From Methanobacteriota archaeon (GTDB taxonomy: Archaea > Thermoplasmatota > Poseidoniia > Poseidoniales > Thalassarchaeaceae), in assembly GCA_011523055.1 (NCBI GenBank), contig WTHQ01000039.1, forward strand, positions 1 through 64,000: a stretch of DNA of 64,000 nt, given 5' to 3'. The translations under genes were made by a program, and so were the position numbers. The stretch's first letter is position 1. Each line of letters begins with the position of its first letter. Below the pieces are notes generated by a model. It made no database searches. It saw only the letters and a list, made by a program, of their open reading frames with translations, and had not been told where the DNA came from. Below are positions 27,683 through 36,220 of this stretch, in pieces.

Positions 27683-30538
27683 TCAAACAAAAGCTATGCC
27701 TGGCTCTAATGGCATTGCGAACCTTGCCTTGCCACCAACATCTTCTCCCAACCCTGCCTCATATACATCGACTTGTTTGATACCAAGGCTCGTGGCAATA
27801 AAATGGCGGTCTGCATCGAGTATGCTGAGTTCCATCTCTGGAATTGAAATCAAAGCTTTTTCATCCTCTGACCATGTTTGTATTTTTCCACGCTTTTTCT
27901 TTGCCCCAGTCGTGATCATTGACCAGGTTTGCATGACCTTCCCTTTGTCCTCTGAAGTGGTGAAAGTAGGGTGTGACTTTATGTGGTCCAGTCCCGAATT
28001 AGGGAAGTCAAAGCCCACTCTCGAAAGAGAAACTGCTTCTGATGCCAAATCCTGCGCCCATGAGGGGGCTGTTTGGATTACCATTCTCTCTAGTGGTCTG
28101 TCTGAGTGCCTCTGAGCCAATGTCAATAGGTTGCGCGAGGTGTCTATCACTGACTTGAGGTAGGTCTCAGTTGCAAGTAGGACCTTGTCATCCTGCGTTA
28201 CCTCTTCCGGCTTAGCAATCTTGTTCGCTAGCATGCCCTTACCACCGATGCTCATCCAAAGCTCCTCAGCGATATGTGGAGTGGCAGGTGCGATCATCTG
28301 AGCCCATATCGACATGTAACTCAATGCTGCGTTCCTGTCGGAACCGCCCCTTCTCTGATACCACTGCCAATCTGAGAGCATCTCATAGTGGCTGATCATC
28401 ACCCCTTCCCTTAGGCTGACATTCTCCATGGATTGCATCCACCTGATCATATTGTACCTTCCTTTTGCGAGAAGCCAATTGTCAATATTCTGCTTTGAAT
28501 CGCCAAAGGATAGGGGGGCCTGGAAAGCGTCGATAATGCTCACAAGATGACGGTGATTCGAGTCTATTGCCGTGTCAGACCATTCCATTCCAGCCTCTGG
28601 ATTTGCTCCGAAGAGAATGAAGAGTCTGACTGTGTCAGCGCCATATCTATCAATCATCTCAACAGGACTTACTGTGTTGCCTAGTGATTTGCTCATTTTC
28701 GCTGACCTAGTTCCCAGCACATCGCCGCAACTCGGGCATGATTGGCCGTCAAGGTCAACATGATACTCAGCATTACATGACTTACAGTAGGGAGCGGGTG
28801 CGTTTAACATCCCTTGACAGACCAACCTTTCAAAGGGCTCCCCAACTGAATTCATCCCCATGTCACGCGTTGCCTTGGTGAAGAACCTGGCATAGAGTAG
28901 GTGCATGACAGCATGCTCGATACCACCGATGTAAAGGTCGACGCCGTCCCCCATCCAATAGTCGACAGCCTGCCTTGAGAAAGGAGATTCGGAATTCTTG
29001 GCATCGCAAAATCTCATGAAGTACCAGGAGGAATCGTAGAATGTGTCCATGGTATCCGTCTCACGTGTGGCTTCAATTCCGCATTTAGGACAATTCACAC
29101 TGCAAAATTTCTCATGGCTGGCCAGGGGATTTCCTCCTTGATCCTCTGAGAATGTCAAATCCAGTGGCAGTGTGACTGGAAGTTCCTCCTTGGGGACTGG
29201 GACTGTGCCACAAGACGAGCAATGGACCATTGGTATTGGTGTGCCCCAGAATCTTTGTCTGCTCAGAAGCCAGTCTCGAAGCCTATACTGGGTCTTCCCT
29301 GAACCCGAGTTCTCGGATTCCAACAGGGAGATCACAGCGGATTTGGCCTCGTCTCCGGCGAGCCCGTCCAATTCCATCCTTGTCGACCCGAACATGGGAC
29401 CGTATCCGGTGAAAGCCGAACTAGCACTTTCTTCCGAATTTGAATTTGACCCGTCTTCAAGGACTGTGCGAATCTCTAGTCCGTACTTGGTTGCGAATTC
29501 AAAATCCCTTTGATCGTGCCCGGGGACTGCCATGACGGCACCTGTTCCATATCCAGCGACTACGAAGTTCCCTGCATAGATTGGAATTCTCTCTCCGCTT
29601 AGTGGATTCAATGCATAGCGACCGAGGAAGACGCCCTTCTTTTCTTTGAGGAGGTTAATTCGCTCGAATTCTGAAAGCTTCGCGCATTCATCCTTGAGTT
29701 CAAGCCAGCCGTCCTCCCAACTAGACCCGCTGCAGAGGATAGGACATAGCTCATGCTCAGGGGATAGGGTGAGAAATGTGACTCCGAAGATAGTGTCTGG
29801 CCTAGTCGTAAAGCATGCAATCTCGTGATTGGATCCCTCGACGGGGAATCGGATTTCAGCACCTTTCGATCTGCCAATCCAATTCCTCTGCATCGCCTTC
29901 ACGTTCTCCGGGAATCCTATCTGATCGAGGGAGTCGAGAAGCTCGTCTGAGTATTGTGTCATTCGCAGGAACCATTGAGACATGTCTCGTTGGACAACCT
30001 CCAACCCACATCTCCAACACCTATTGTTCTTGACCTGCTCATTCGCAAGTACGGTGTCACAGTCAACGCACCAGTTCACCGGGGCGGACCTTCTTTCCAC
30101 GAGCCCCTTTTCATACAGATCGAGAAACATGGATTGATTCCATTTGTAATAGTCTACCTCTGAGGTGGCGAATTGCCGTCCCCAGTCGTAAGAGTACCCC
30201 ATCCTTTTCTGGTCTGACATGATACTAGAGATATTCCGATTGGTAACATCTGCAGGATGTCCTCGTTCCTTCTTAGCAGCATTCTCAGCTGGCATTCCGA
30301 ATGAGTCGTACCCCATTGGATAGAGTACGTTTTTACCCATCATTCGTTGAAACCTAGCCATTGCATCACCAATTGAGTAGTTTCGTACGTGGCCCATGTG
30401 CATGTTCCCAGAGGGGTAGGGGAACATCTCAAGGCAGTAGAACTTGGGCTTGCTGTGGTCAACCTCTGCCAGAAACACGTTTTTCTTATCCCAGGTATCC
30501 TGCCAACGGAGTTCGATTTCGGTGTGATCGTACTTCAT
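27683..30538 (-). CDS. leuS: Leucyl-tRNA synthetase, bacterial-type sequence
   Basis: FYCLEMFPYPSGNMHMGHVRNYSIGDAMARFQRMMGKNVLYPMGYDSFGMPAENAA; editing domain YGTGAVMAVPGHDQRDFEFA; AKMSKSLGNTVSP; GADTVRLFILFGANPEAGMEWSD. Confidence 0.95.
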   Translation of the reverse strand: MKYDHTEIELRWQDTWDKKNVFLAEVDHSKPKFYCLEMFPYPSGNMHMGHVRNYSIGDAMARFQRMMGKNVLYPMGYDSFGMPAENAAKKERGHPADVTNRNISSIMSDQKRMGYSYDWGRQFATSEVDYYKWNQSMFLDLYEKGLVERRSAPVNWCVDCDTVLANEQVKNNRCWRCGLEVVQRDMSQWFLRMTQYSDELLDSLDQIGFPENVKAMQRNWIGRSKGAEIRFPVEGSNHEIACFTTRPDTIFGVTFLTLSPEHELCPILCSGSSWEDGWLELKDECAKLSEFERINLLKEKKGVFLGRYALNPLSGERIPIYAGNFVVAGYGTGAVMAVPGHDQRDFEFATKYGLEIRTVLEDGSNSNSEESASSAFTGYGPMFGSTRMELDGLAGDEAKSAVISLLESENSGSGKTQYRLRDWLLSRQRFWGTPIPMVHCSSCGTVPVPKEELPVTLPLDLTFSEDQGGNPLASHEKFCSVNCPKCGIEATRETDTMDTFYDSSWYFMRFCDAKNSESPFSRQAVDYWMGDGVDLYIGGIEHAVMHLLYARFFTKATRDMGMNSVGEPFERLVCQGMLNAPAPYCKSCNAEYHVDLDGQSCPSCGDVLGTRSAKMSKSLGNTVSPVEMIDRYGADTVRLFILFGANPEAGMEWSDTAIDSNHRHLVSIIDAFQAPLSFGDSKQNIDNWLLAKGRYNMIRWMQSMENVSLREGVMISHYEMLSDWQWYQRRGGSDRNAALSYMSIWAQMIAPATPHIAEELWMSIGGKGMLANKIAKPEEVTQDDKVLLATETYLKSVIDTSRNLLTLAQRHSDRPLERMVIQTAPSWAQDLASEAVSLSRVGFDFPNSGLDHIKSHPTFTTSEDKGKVMQTWSMITTGAKKKRGKIQTWSEDEKALISIPEMELSILDADRHFIATSLGIKQVDVYEAGLGEDVGGKARFAMPLEPGIAFV

Positions 30539-30603
30539 CGCATACCTCCTATGTGCCTCCGATCACAGGTCACCTCTTTGAGGTGCCGTCCGGACGGGGA
30601 GTC

Positions 30604-31308
30604 ATGCTTGGAGATGGAGAGTTCGACAAAACCTTGCTCGACGATGGCATAGAGGTATGGGTGACTTTGATGGGTCCCTATCTAAACATGAACACCGCGT
30701 TCATCGACAGGAATGCGGGCCTCGTTGCGATAGTGGATCCCTACGATGCCTCGCGATGGGAGGAAGGGCTTCGCGAGGAAGGCTTGAAGCCCACACACCT
30801 GCTTTACACTCACACCCACAGAGACCATGTCGCTGGCTACTCCGAAATGTGCATCATGTTCCCAGATCTGGAAGTATGGGGGCATGAAGACGCTCGTGTT
30901 CCACATCTGTTGGGACATCCTGTTTTTGGGAGAGTTGACTTCACCAACACATGGATTCAGCCACCATTAGAGGAGGTAAATTGGAGGGCAGGGGGCATTA
31001 ACCTCACTGTAACGCACACCCCCGGCCATGCCCCCGGTCATGTCACCCTTCATGGGCACGGGGTTTTTCACGCGGGAGACCTGCTTTTCACCAACGGAAT
31101 GGGTAGAGTCGACTTGCCGGGATCAGATCCCGAATCCCAGTTCAAAAGCATCCGAAGGGGAAGGCAGACCCTCGAGAAGCTTCCAGGGAGCTGGAGAATG
31201 ATTCCCGGGCATCGATATGATTGGATAGACGGGACGACCCCGGACTGGGTAAGCGTCAAAGAGGCGCTTGAACACAACTACGCGTTGAATTCTATAGATG
31301 GTATGTGA
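30604..31308 (+). CDS. Metallo-beta-lactamase-fold hydrolase (glyoxalase II-like)
   Basis: HTHRDHVAGY motif; HTPGHAPGHVTLHGHGVFHAGDLLF; IPGHRYDW. ORF track starts at TTG 30361; ATG 30604 is more plausible. Confidence 0.85.
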   Translation: MLGDGEFDKTLLDDGIEVWVTLMGPYLNMNTAFIDRNAGLVAIVDPYDASRWEEGLREEGLKPTHLLYTHTHRDHVAGYSEMCIMFPDLEVWGHEDARVPHLLGHPVFGRVDFTNTWIQPPLEEVNWRAGGINLTVTHTPGHAPGHVTLHGHGVFHAGDLLFTNGMGRVDLPGSDPESQFKSIRRGRQTLEKLPGSWRMIPGHRYDWIDGTTPDWVSVKEALEHNYALNSIDGM

Positions 31309-31500
31309 CTACTCTACCTTACTCACCTTGACGGCGTTGAGCCCCTTGGGGCCCTCAGCGACCTCAAATTCAACTGAGTCGCCGTCACGAATTGTGCCGT
31401 CCACCTCTGAGATGTGCACGAATAGGTCCTCCGCCCCTTCTCTCTCTATGAATCCATACCCCTTTTTTTGATTGAACCACTTTACAGTCCCTTGCTCCAT
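31309..31500 (-). CDS. cspA: Cold shock protein (CspA family)
   Basis: MEQGTVKWFNQKKGYGFIEREGAEDLFVHISEVDGTIRDGDSVEFEVAEGPKGLNAVKV (RNP1/RNP2). ORF extends to 31515. Confidence 0.95.
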   Translation of the reverse strand: MEQGTVKWFNQKKGYGFIEREGAEDLFVHISEVDGTIRDGDSVEFEVAEGPKGLNAVKVSKVE

Positions 31501-31614
31501 GATATCGACCGGCAATCCCTAGTTATTCATCTTGGCCATTCAAAGATCGAAAAAGGGTCGGGTTAATTGCAATGGACGGCAGGGTTCACTAGGTGCAGAA
31601 AAACGAGATTCTCC

Positions 31615-32103
31615 TTAATCTCCACGGGTTTTGACTTTTTTTGTCACATACCATATCCCAATAACTCCAACGGCGAGTATCGTAGCAGCACCATAGCCGG
31701 GATCAGCGCCATTCCAACTTGAGAGGTCGAATAAGTTCCCGTCGCCCTTCGTTGATACAGCCCAAACGGCATATGATGACAATAAAGTCATGGAGGCGAT
31801 CATGAGTGCTATTCCTACTTTGGCGTGCCCTGGAATGGTCTTTCCGGTAGCATAATACTGAAGCAATGCTGCTCCAAAAAACCTGTTTGTTAGGCTCCAT
31901 CTGAACAGTCTCGGGCTTGACAGAGAGAATAAGAAAGCGGCTGGGACAGCCCAAGACACCGTGGGCCAGCCTGGAATCCAAATCCCTGCTATGGCAAAGC
32001 CAACGAACATACTACCGAGACCAATGTAGATCTTGCTTTTGAGGGGGGAGTTCTGAACCGAATACCGATTGACTATCTCGTCAATGGAATCTGAGTAGTC
32101 CAT
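31615..32103 (-). CDS. Hypothetical membrane protein
   Basis: 162-aa ORF with several hydrophobic segments. Confidence 0.55.
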   Translation of the reverse strand: MDYSDSIDEIVNRYSVQNSPLKSKIYIGLGSMFVGFAIAGIWIPGWPTVSWAVPAAFLFSLSSPRLFRWSLTNRFFGAALLQYYATGKTIPGHAKVGIALMIASMTLLSSYAVWAVSTKGDGNLFDLSSWNGADPGYGAATILAVGVIGIWYVTKKVKTRGD

Positions 32104-32137
32104 GATAGTCCGCGCAATTATTTGGTCATAAAATAGA

Positions 32138-32836
32138 ATGTTTCAACCATGGATATTTTTTGGTCGACCATTTCGGATGCGCATGGAAGGCTCATTCGTC
32201 CTCCCACGAAAGGGTTCCATTAGCGATCCTCTTAGGATAGCTGTGTTGATTTCTGGAGGGGGTTCTGGCCTTGCGTCGATCATTGCCCATGAGAAGTCTG
32301 GTTCTCGATTTTTCCGAACTGTCCTTGTCTTGGCTGATTCAAACGAGGCAGGTGGCTTGAAACATGGGGAGATGGCAGGGGTTGAATCCGTGGGCGTACC
32401 GTTGCCTGACATAGAGAGCAAACGGGAACAGCGTCTGTTTCATGAGAAATTAATTCAGACTTTTCTAGAAAGGCGCGATGTCGAGTTTATCGCACTTGCA
32501 GGTTACATGCGAATTCTCACACCAGGTTTTGTAGCCAAATGGAATGGTCGATTGGTCAACATTCACCCATCATTGCTCCCCAAGTATCCCGGGGCCCATG
32601 CGCACAGAGACGCTCTCGCGGATGGGGCGATGATTTCAGGATGTACGGTTCACTTTGTCGACGAAGGCGTGGACACAGGTCGAATAATCGACCAAGCCGA
32701 GGTACCTGTCTTGTCCGGAGATAGAATAGAGGATCTTCAAGAAAGAGTGAAGAATGCCGAGCACAAATTGTACCCTAGGGTCATCGACGGGCTTGCTATG
32801 AATCCGAGCTCATTCTTAGGTCGCTCGGGGAATTGA
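32138..32836 (+). CDS. purN: Phosphoribosylglycinamide formyltransferase
   Basis: RIAVLISGGGSGLASII; ALAGYMRILTPGFV; NIHPSLLPKYPGAHAHRDAL; GCTVHFVDEGVDTGRIIDQAEVPV. Start may be 32177. Confidence 0.93.
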   Translation: MFQPWIFFGRPFRMRMEGSFVLPRKGSISDPLRIAVLISGGGSGLASIIAHEKSGSRFFRTVLVLADSNEAGGLKHGEMAGVESVGVPLPDIESKREQRLFHEKLIQTFLERRDVEFIALAGYMRILTPGFVAKWNGRLVNIHPSLLPKYPGAHAHRDALADGAMISGCTVHFVDEGVDTGRIIDQAEVPVLSGDRIEDLQERVKNAEHKLYPRVIDGLAMNPSSFLGRSGN

Positions 32837-33374
32837 CGTTCTGTAATCCCTGCCCGGTGCAATCTACGGCTTTCCACCTCATTGCTTTGATTTGATTCTT
32901 GAGAGGTCCATCTCCTGGGTTGATGGCTTCATTCAGGGGATCTACTCTGACTAACGAATGCAATGGATGCGGGGTTTTGCAATAAGGAACCACGATATCG
33001 ATATTTTTGCCCATACTCATCCGCAATTTGGAGTACAGCTTACTTTGGAGCCATGGTGAATCAACCGAAGAAATCTGGAGGGGCTTGGTAGCATCTATGG
33101 CCCCATCCCTGATGCCAGTAAGGAGTGCCTCGATCATTCCAGAATGGGGCTTATCGTCCCTTCGCCAGACCGCGGCCTTGGCCAACTCCCCGACGCTCGA
33201 CTTCTGTCTGAATTCTTGAGCCTCATCAGAGGCCATAACCAAAATCACAGAGTGACCAGAATCAATTAGTCTCTCCAGTGTGATTCTGATTAGGGATTTT
33301 CCGTCAATCTGCATCAGAGATTTATCCCTGCCCATCCTGGATGAGCGACCACCAGCAAGGACCAGTGCCTGCAT
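32796..33374 (-). CDS. mobA: MobA-like nucleotidyltransferase (molybdenum cofactor guanylyltransferase family)
   Basis: MQALVLAGGRSSRMGRDKSLMQIDGKSLIRITLERL; SSVDSPWL. ORF extends to 33395 (TTG). Confidence 0.75.
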   Translation of the reverse strand: MQALVLAGGRSSRMGRDKSLMQIDGKSLIRITLERLIDSGHSVILVMASDEAQEFRQKSSVGELAKAAVWRRDDKPHSGMIEALLTGIRDGAIDATKPLQISSVDSPWLQSKLYSKLRMSMGKNIDIVVPYCKTPHPLHSLVRVDPLNEAINPGDGPLKNQIKAMRWKAVDCTGQGLQNVNSPSDLRMSSDS

Positions 33375-33378
33375 GTCC

Positions 33379-33588
33379 TCACCGAAGCTCGTCAAGTCTT
33401 CCTATTGCATGGAGCATCTCGTCAATGAGGTCTTTTGCCCTCGACATCAGGAGCAACCTGTCCCTCCTTCCATTGGTTTGTTCGAGCCAATGCATGATCT
33501 GAGCAATGTCACGGGCGTCCTTGGCAATCGTCCATTCAAGTACCTCCTCTGCAACAGGATCATCTGATGGTAGTAGTCTGTCAGACAC
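33379..33588 (-). CDS. Small hypothetical protein
   Basis: 69-aa ORF in a same-strand tail-to-head cluster; charged helical composition. Confidence 0.4.
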   Translation of the reverse strand: MSDRLLPSDDPVAEEVLEWTIAKDARDIAQIMHWLEQTNGRRDRLLLMSRAKDLIDEMLHAIGRLDELR

Positions 33589-33614
33589 AATACTCTGCTG
33601 GTGACACTCGGTGA

Positions 33615-34256
33615 TTAGACTTGATCCCTGTTTAGTATTCGGTGCCTAACTCTCCTCACAAAATCTGGAGCCTTGCTGTAATCTCCCTCGACGATGAGTT
33701 GTAATTCGGCCTCCTTGGGAGATCTTCCTCTGGACATCGATGCGTGAATGCAGAGCAGGGAAAGGGTCTCAGCCACCCCACCTTGATGGAGCCAACTACA
33801 GAGAATAACCTCATTTGGGCATGGACGCCCAGCCCTCAGGATTTCCTCGACGCATAACAACAGTCCCTCGATGGGCTCCTCTGGTTTGAGGAGCCCTTCA
33901 AGGAGGAGCCATGGATCTGTGCCCATCCTGGCATGGTCCATGTTTGCAAGAAGCAAAGCCGCTATTGCCAAATCCTCACGTCCATGTCTGCTCCAAAGCG
34001 GAATTAGGACGGATGCCAAAACTTCCGGTGTCCCAGAGTTTTTGGTTATCATCCAAGATGCTATTCTTCTCAGAGAAGCATCTGGCGTCCCCAGGAAAAA
34101 GGAGTATGTTCCATCGGCACTAAGTCTGTCTGTGTTCGACTTCATGATAAGTGCGGGGACGTCATAGGTGTAGGCTTCCCGGAGAATCCTGGGCAGGACT
34201 CTGACAGACCTTGACTTCCTCTCAGATATCGAAAAAAGATATTCATCAAGGCCCAT
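33615..34256 (-). CDS. Hypothetical protein
   Basis: 213-aa ORF in co-directional cluster. Confidence 0.5.
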   Translation of the reverse strand: MGLDEYLFSISERKSRSVRVLPRILREAYTYDVPALIMKSNTDRLSADGTYSFFLGTPDASLRRIASWMITKNSGTPEVLASVLIPLWSRHGREDLAIAALLLANMDHARMGTDPWLLLEGLLKPEEPIEGLLLCVEEILRAGRPCPNEVILCSWLHQGGVAETLSLLCIHASMSRGRSPKEAELQLIVEGDYSKAPDFVRRVRHRILNRDQV

Positions 34257-34265
34257 GGCGGAACC

Positions 34266-34730
34266 TCATTTCCTTATCCTCAGCTTTTGGAGTGGGTTCG
34301 AAACGAGTTCTATTGCGTCATCGATTGTAGTTCGTAGTTGGGCTGCGACATTGCGATGAACCACCTGCTCTAGGTGCCGGTCTACGCTCCTCACAAACTC
34401 ACGATGCTCAGTCTCATTGATATCAAAGACTGTGCGCATATAAGACAGCAGCAGTGCTGTTTCTGGGGTGGGTTCGGAAATCGTGCAATATGCTTCTAAT
34501 ACCTGACCGTAAACGATCATTGCCTCGGATCTTGATAGTTTTCTCCCGGGGTCACTCTCCCCCTCGTTGAGAATATCGTCGTAAATTTTCACAGGGACAG
34601 CCTCAGGCAGCCTCAGTGCGTGGGATAGGCGTGCTAGAATCCTCATCTCCTGGTCGTCTAAGTGGCCGTCCTTCAATGCGAGTGTTGTCGCCCCGCGAAA
34701 AACAGCCACAGCATCAATAGTGTCTTCCAC
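34266..34730 (-). CDS. Hypothetical helical protein, possibly TerB-like
   Basis: VAVFRGATTLALKDGHLDDQEMRILARLSHALRL resembles TerB 'aDGxlxxxE' helices; weak. Confidence 0.4.
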   Translation of the reverse strand: MEDTIDAVAVFRGATTLALKDGHLDDQEMRILARLSHALRLPEAVPVKIYDDILNEGESDPGRKLSRSEAMIVYGQVLEAYCTISEPTPETALLLSYMRTVFDINETEHREFVRSVDRHLEQVVHRNVAAQLRTTIDDAIELVSNPLQKLRIRK

Positions 34731-34962
34731 GATGCCCTTTGAGATACAATAAGATATGGATTTGACCCATAAATGGACTTTGAATTCGTTATGAATTCCC
34801 CGAATTACCCTTGCAAAGCGTTCAAATGCAAGACGGGTTAGGCCTAGATGAACAGGTCACTGTCCCACTCGCGGGTGCAATGCGCCCATCCAAGCCTAAA
34901 TTGGCGACCATGAGTCGCAATCCCCCGTTTGAGGGACATGTGATAGTTCGGAGGAAAACTAC

Positions 34963-36132
34963 ATGTCAAAAAATGAAGGAAAATACATAATTCACGCTAC
35001 GATAAGAATAGATGGTACTGTCCAAAGGAAGGACGTTGTTGGGGCAATATTTGGCCAGACTGAGGGACTTCTAGGAGAGGATTTGCAGCTCAGAGATCTG
35101 CAAAGAAATGGCCGAATTGGTCATGTCGATGTTTCGCTCAACCAAAGAAAGGGCAGTGTAAATGGAGAGATATCGCTCACAACCTCAATGGATCAAGTCT
35201 CCACATCGGTAATTGGCGCATCGCTCGAGACCATTGATAGAATCGGTCCTTGCAAGGCTTCGATACGAGTGCAGAAAATCGAAAATGTGGTATCTGCGAA
35301 AAGAGACGTAGTCATTGATCGAGCAAAGAGGTTGCTAATGGAACTGATTGGCTCGGGAGCTGATGAATCCAAGAACATCCTAGATGAGGTTCGATCCGTC
35401 CTGACCGTTGACACCGAAGTCAATTTCAGTGGAATGACAGCAGGACCCAACGTAAAAAAGAGTGATGGCATAATCATCGTCGAGGGTAGGAATGATGTTA
35501 GAAACCTACTGAAGTACGGAATCAAAAACGGAATTGCGATGATGGGGTCGGGTGTTCCCGACGAACTTGTTGAGCTGGCTTCCACAAAAAAGAACGTCAC
35601 TGCTTTCTTAGATGGTGACAGAGGTGGTAGCCTATTGTTGATGGAACTAGCGGGATCGTTGGAAAAATCCCTGACCCATGTCGCGTTCGCGCCCAAGAGC
35701 CTCGAAGTTGAGCATCTTGAGGGTAAAACGATAACAAAATGCCTTAATCAGAAGGAAAGCGCAACAAAGGTTGTACAGAGGATTAGAAAGCAAATGGAAG
35801 ATGACGACAATGCGATTCTAGGCCACGAGAAGACTGACGTTCAGGCCCCAGAGGTCATGGCGAATTGGGGACAGCACCTAGATGGGCTCAAGAGGAACCA
35901 AGCGGTAATCATTCTAGAAGATGGTTCGGGGACTGACCCATTGGGCGCCGCTGCTCTAGGAAAAGCCTTGGAAGACGTAGAAGGTGCTGTAGGCCTAGTC
36001 TTTGCAGGGAAGATGAGTGATCGGATTTTTGATCTCGCCAATAAAGCCGGCATCGATAATGTACTCGCCAGTTCCATTGGGGAAACGGCCAGGAAAGGCA
36101 GCGTCTCTGCATATGCTCCCTCAGACCTGTGA
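34963..36132 (+). CDS. dnaG: Archaeal DnaG-type TOPRIM primase/exosome-associated protein
   Basis: YIIHATIRIDGTVQRKDVVGAIFGQTEGLLGEDLQLRDLQRNGRIGHV; TOPRIM IIIVEGRNDVRNLLKYGIKN...AFLDGDRGG. Confidence 0.95.
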   Translation: MSKNEGKYIIHATIRIDGTVQRKDVVGAIFGQTEGLLGEDLQLRDLQRNGRIGHVDVSLNQRKGSVNGEISLTTSMDQVSTSVIGASLETIDRIGPCKASIRVQKIENVVSAKRDVVIDRAKRLLMELIGSGADESKNILDEVRSVLTVDTEVNFSGMTAGPNVKKSDGIIIVEGRNDVRNLLKYGIKNGIAMMGSGVPDELVELASTKKNVTAFLDGDRGGSLLLMELAGSLEKSLTHVAFAPKSLEVEHLEGKTITKCLNQKESATKVVQRIRKQMEDDDNAILGHEKTDVQAPEVMANWGQHLDGLKRNQAVIILEDGSGTDPLGAAALGKALEDVEGAVGLVFAGKMSDRIFDLANKAGIDNVLASSIGETARKGSVSAYAPSDL

Positions 36133-36220
36133 TCGAAGCACAAAAGAGGGTTCCATAATCACCTCTTGGTAACCAAATTTCACAGAAGGCATCAAAGCCT
36201 CAGAGAGTTCGATCACCCTC

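Noticed and set aside
34731-34962. Possible structured RNA in the gap upstream of dnaG
   Set aside because: Some GC-rich pairing potential but no SRP, RNase P, tRNA or C/D-box hallmarks that I could confirm; would need covariance search.
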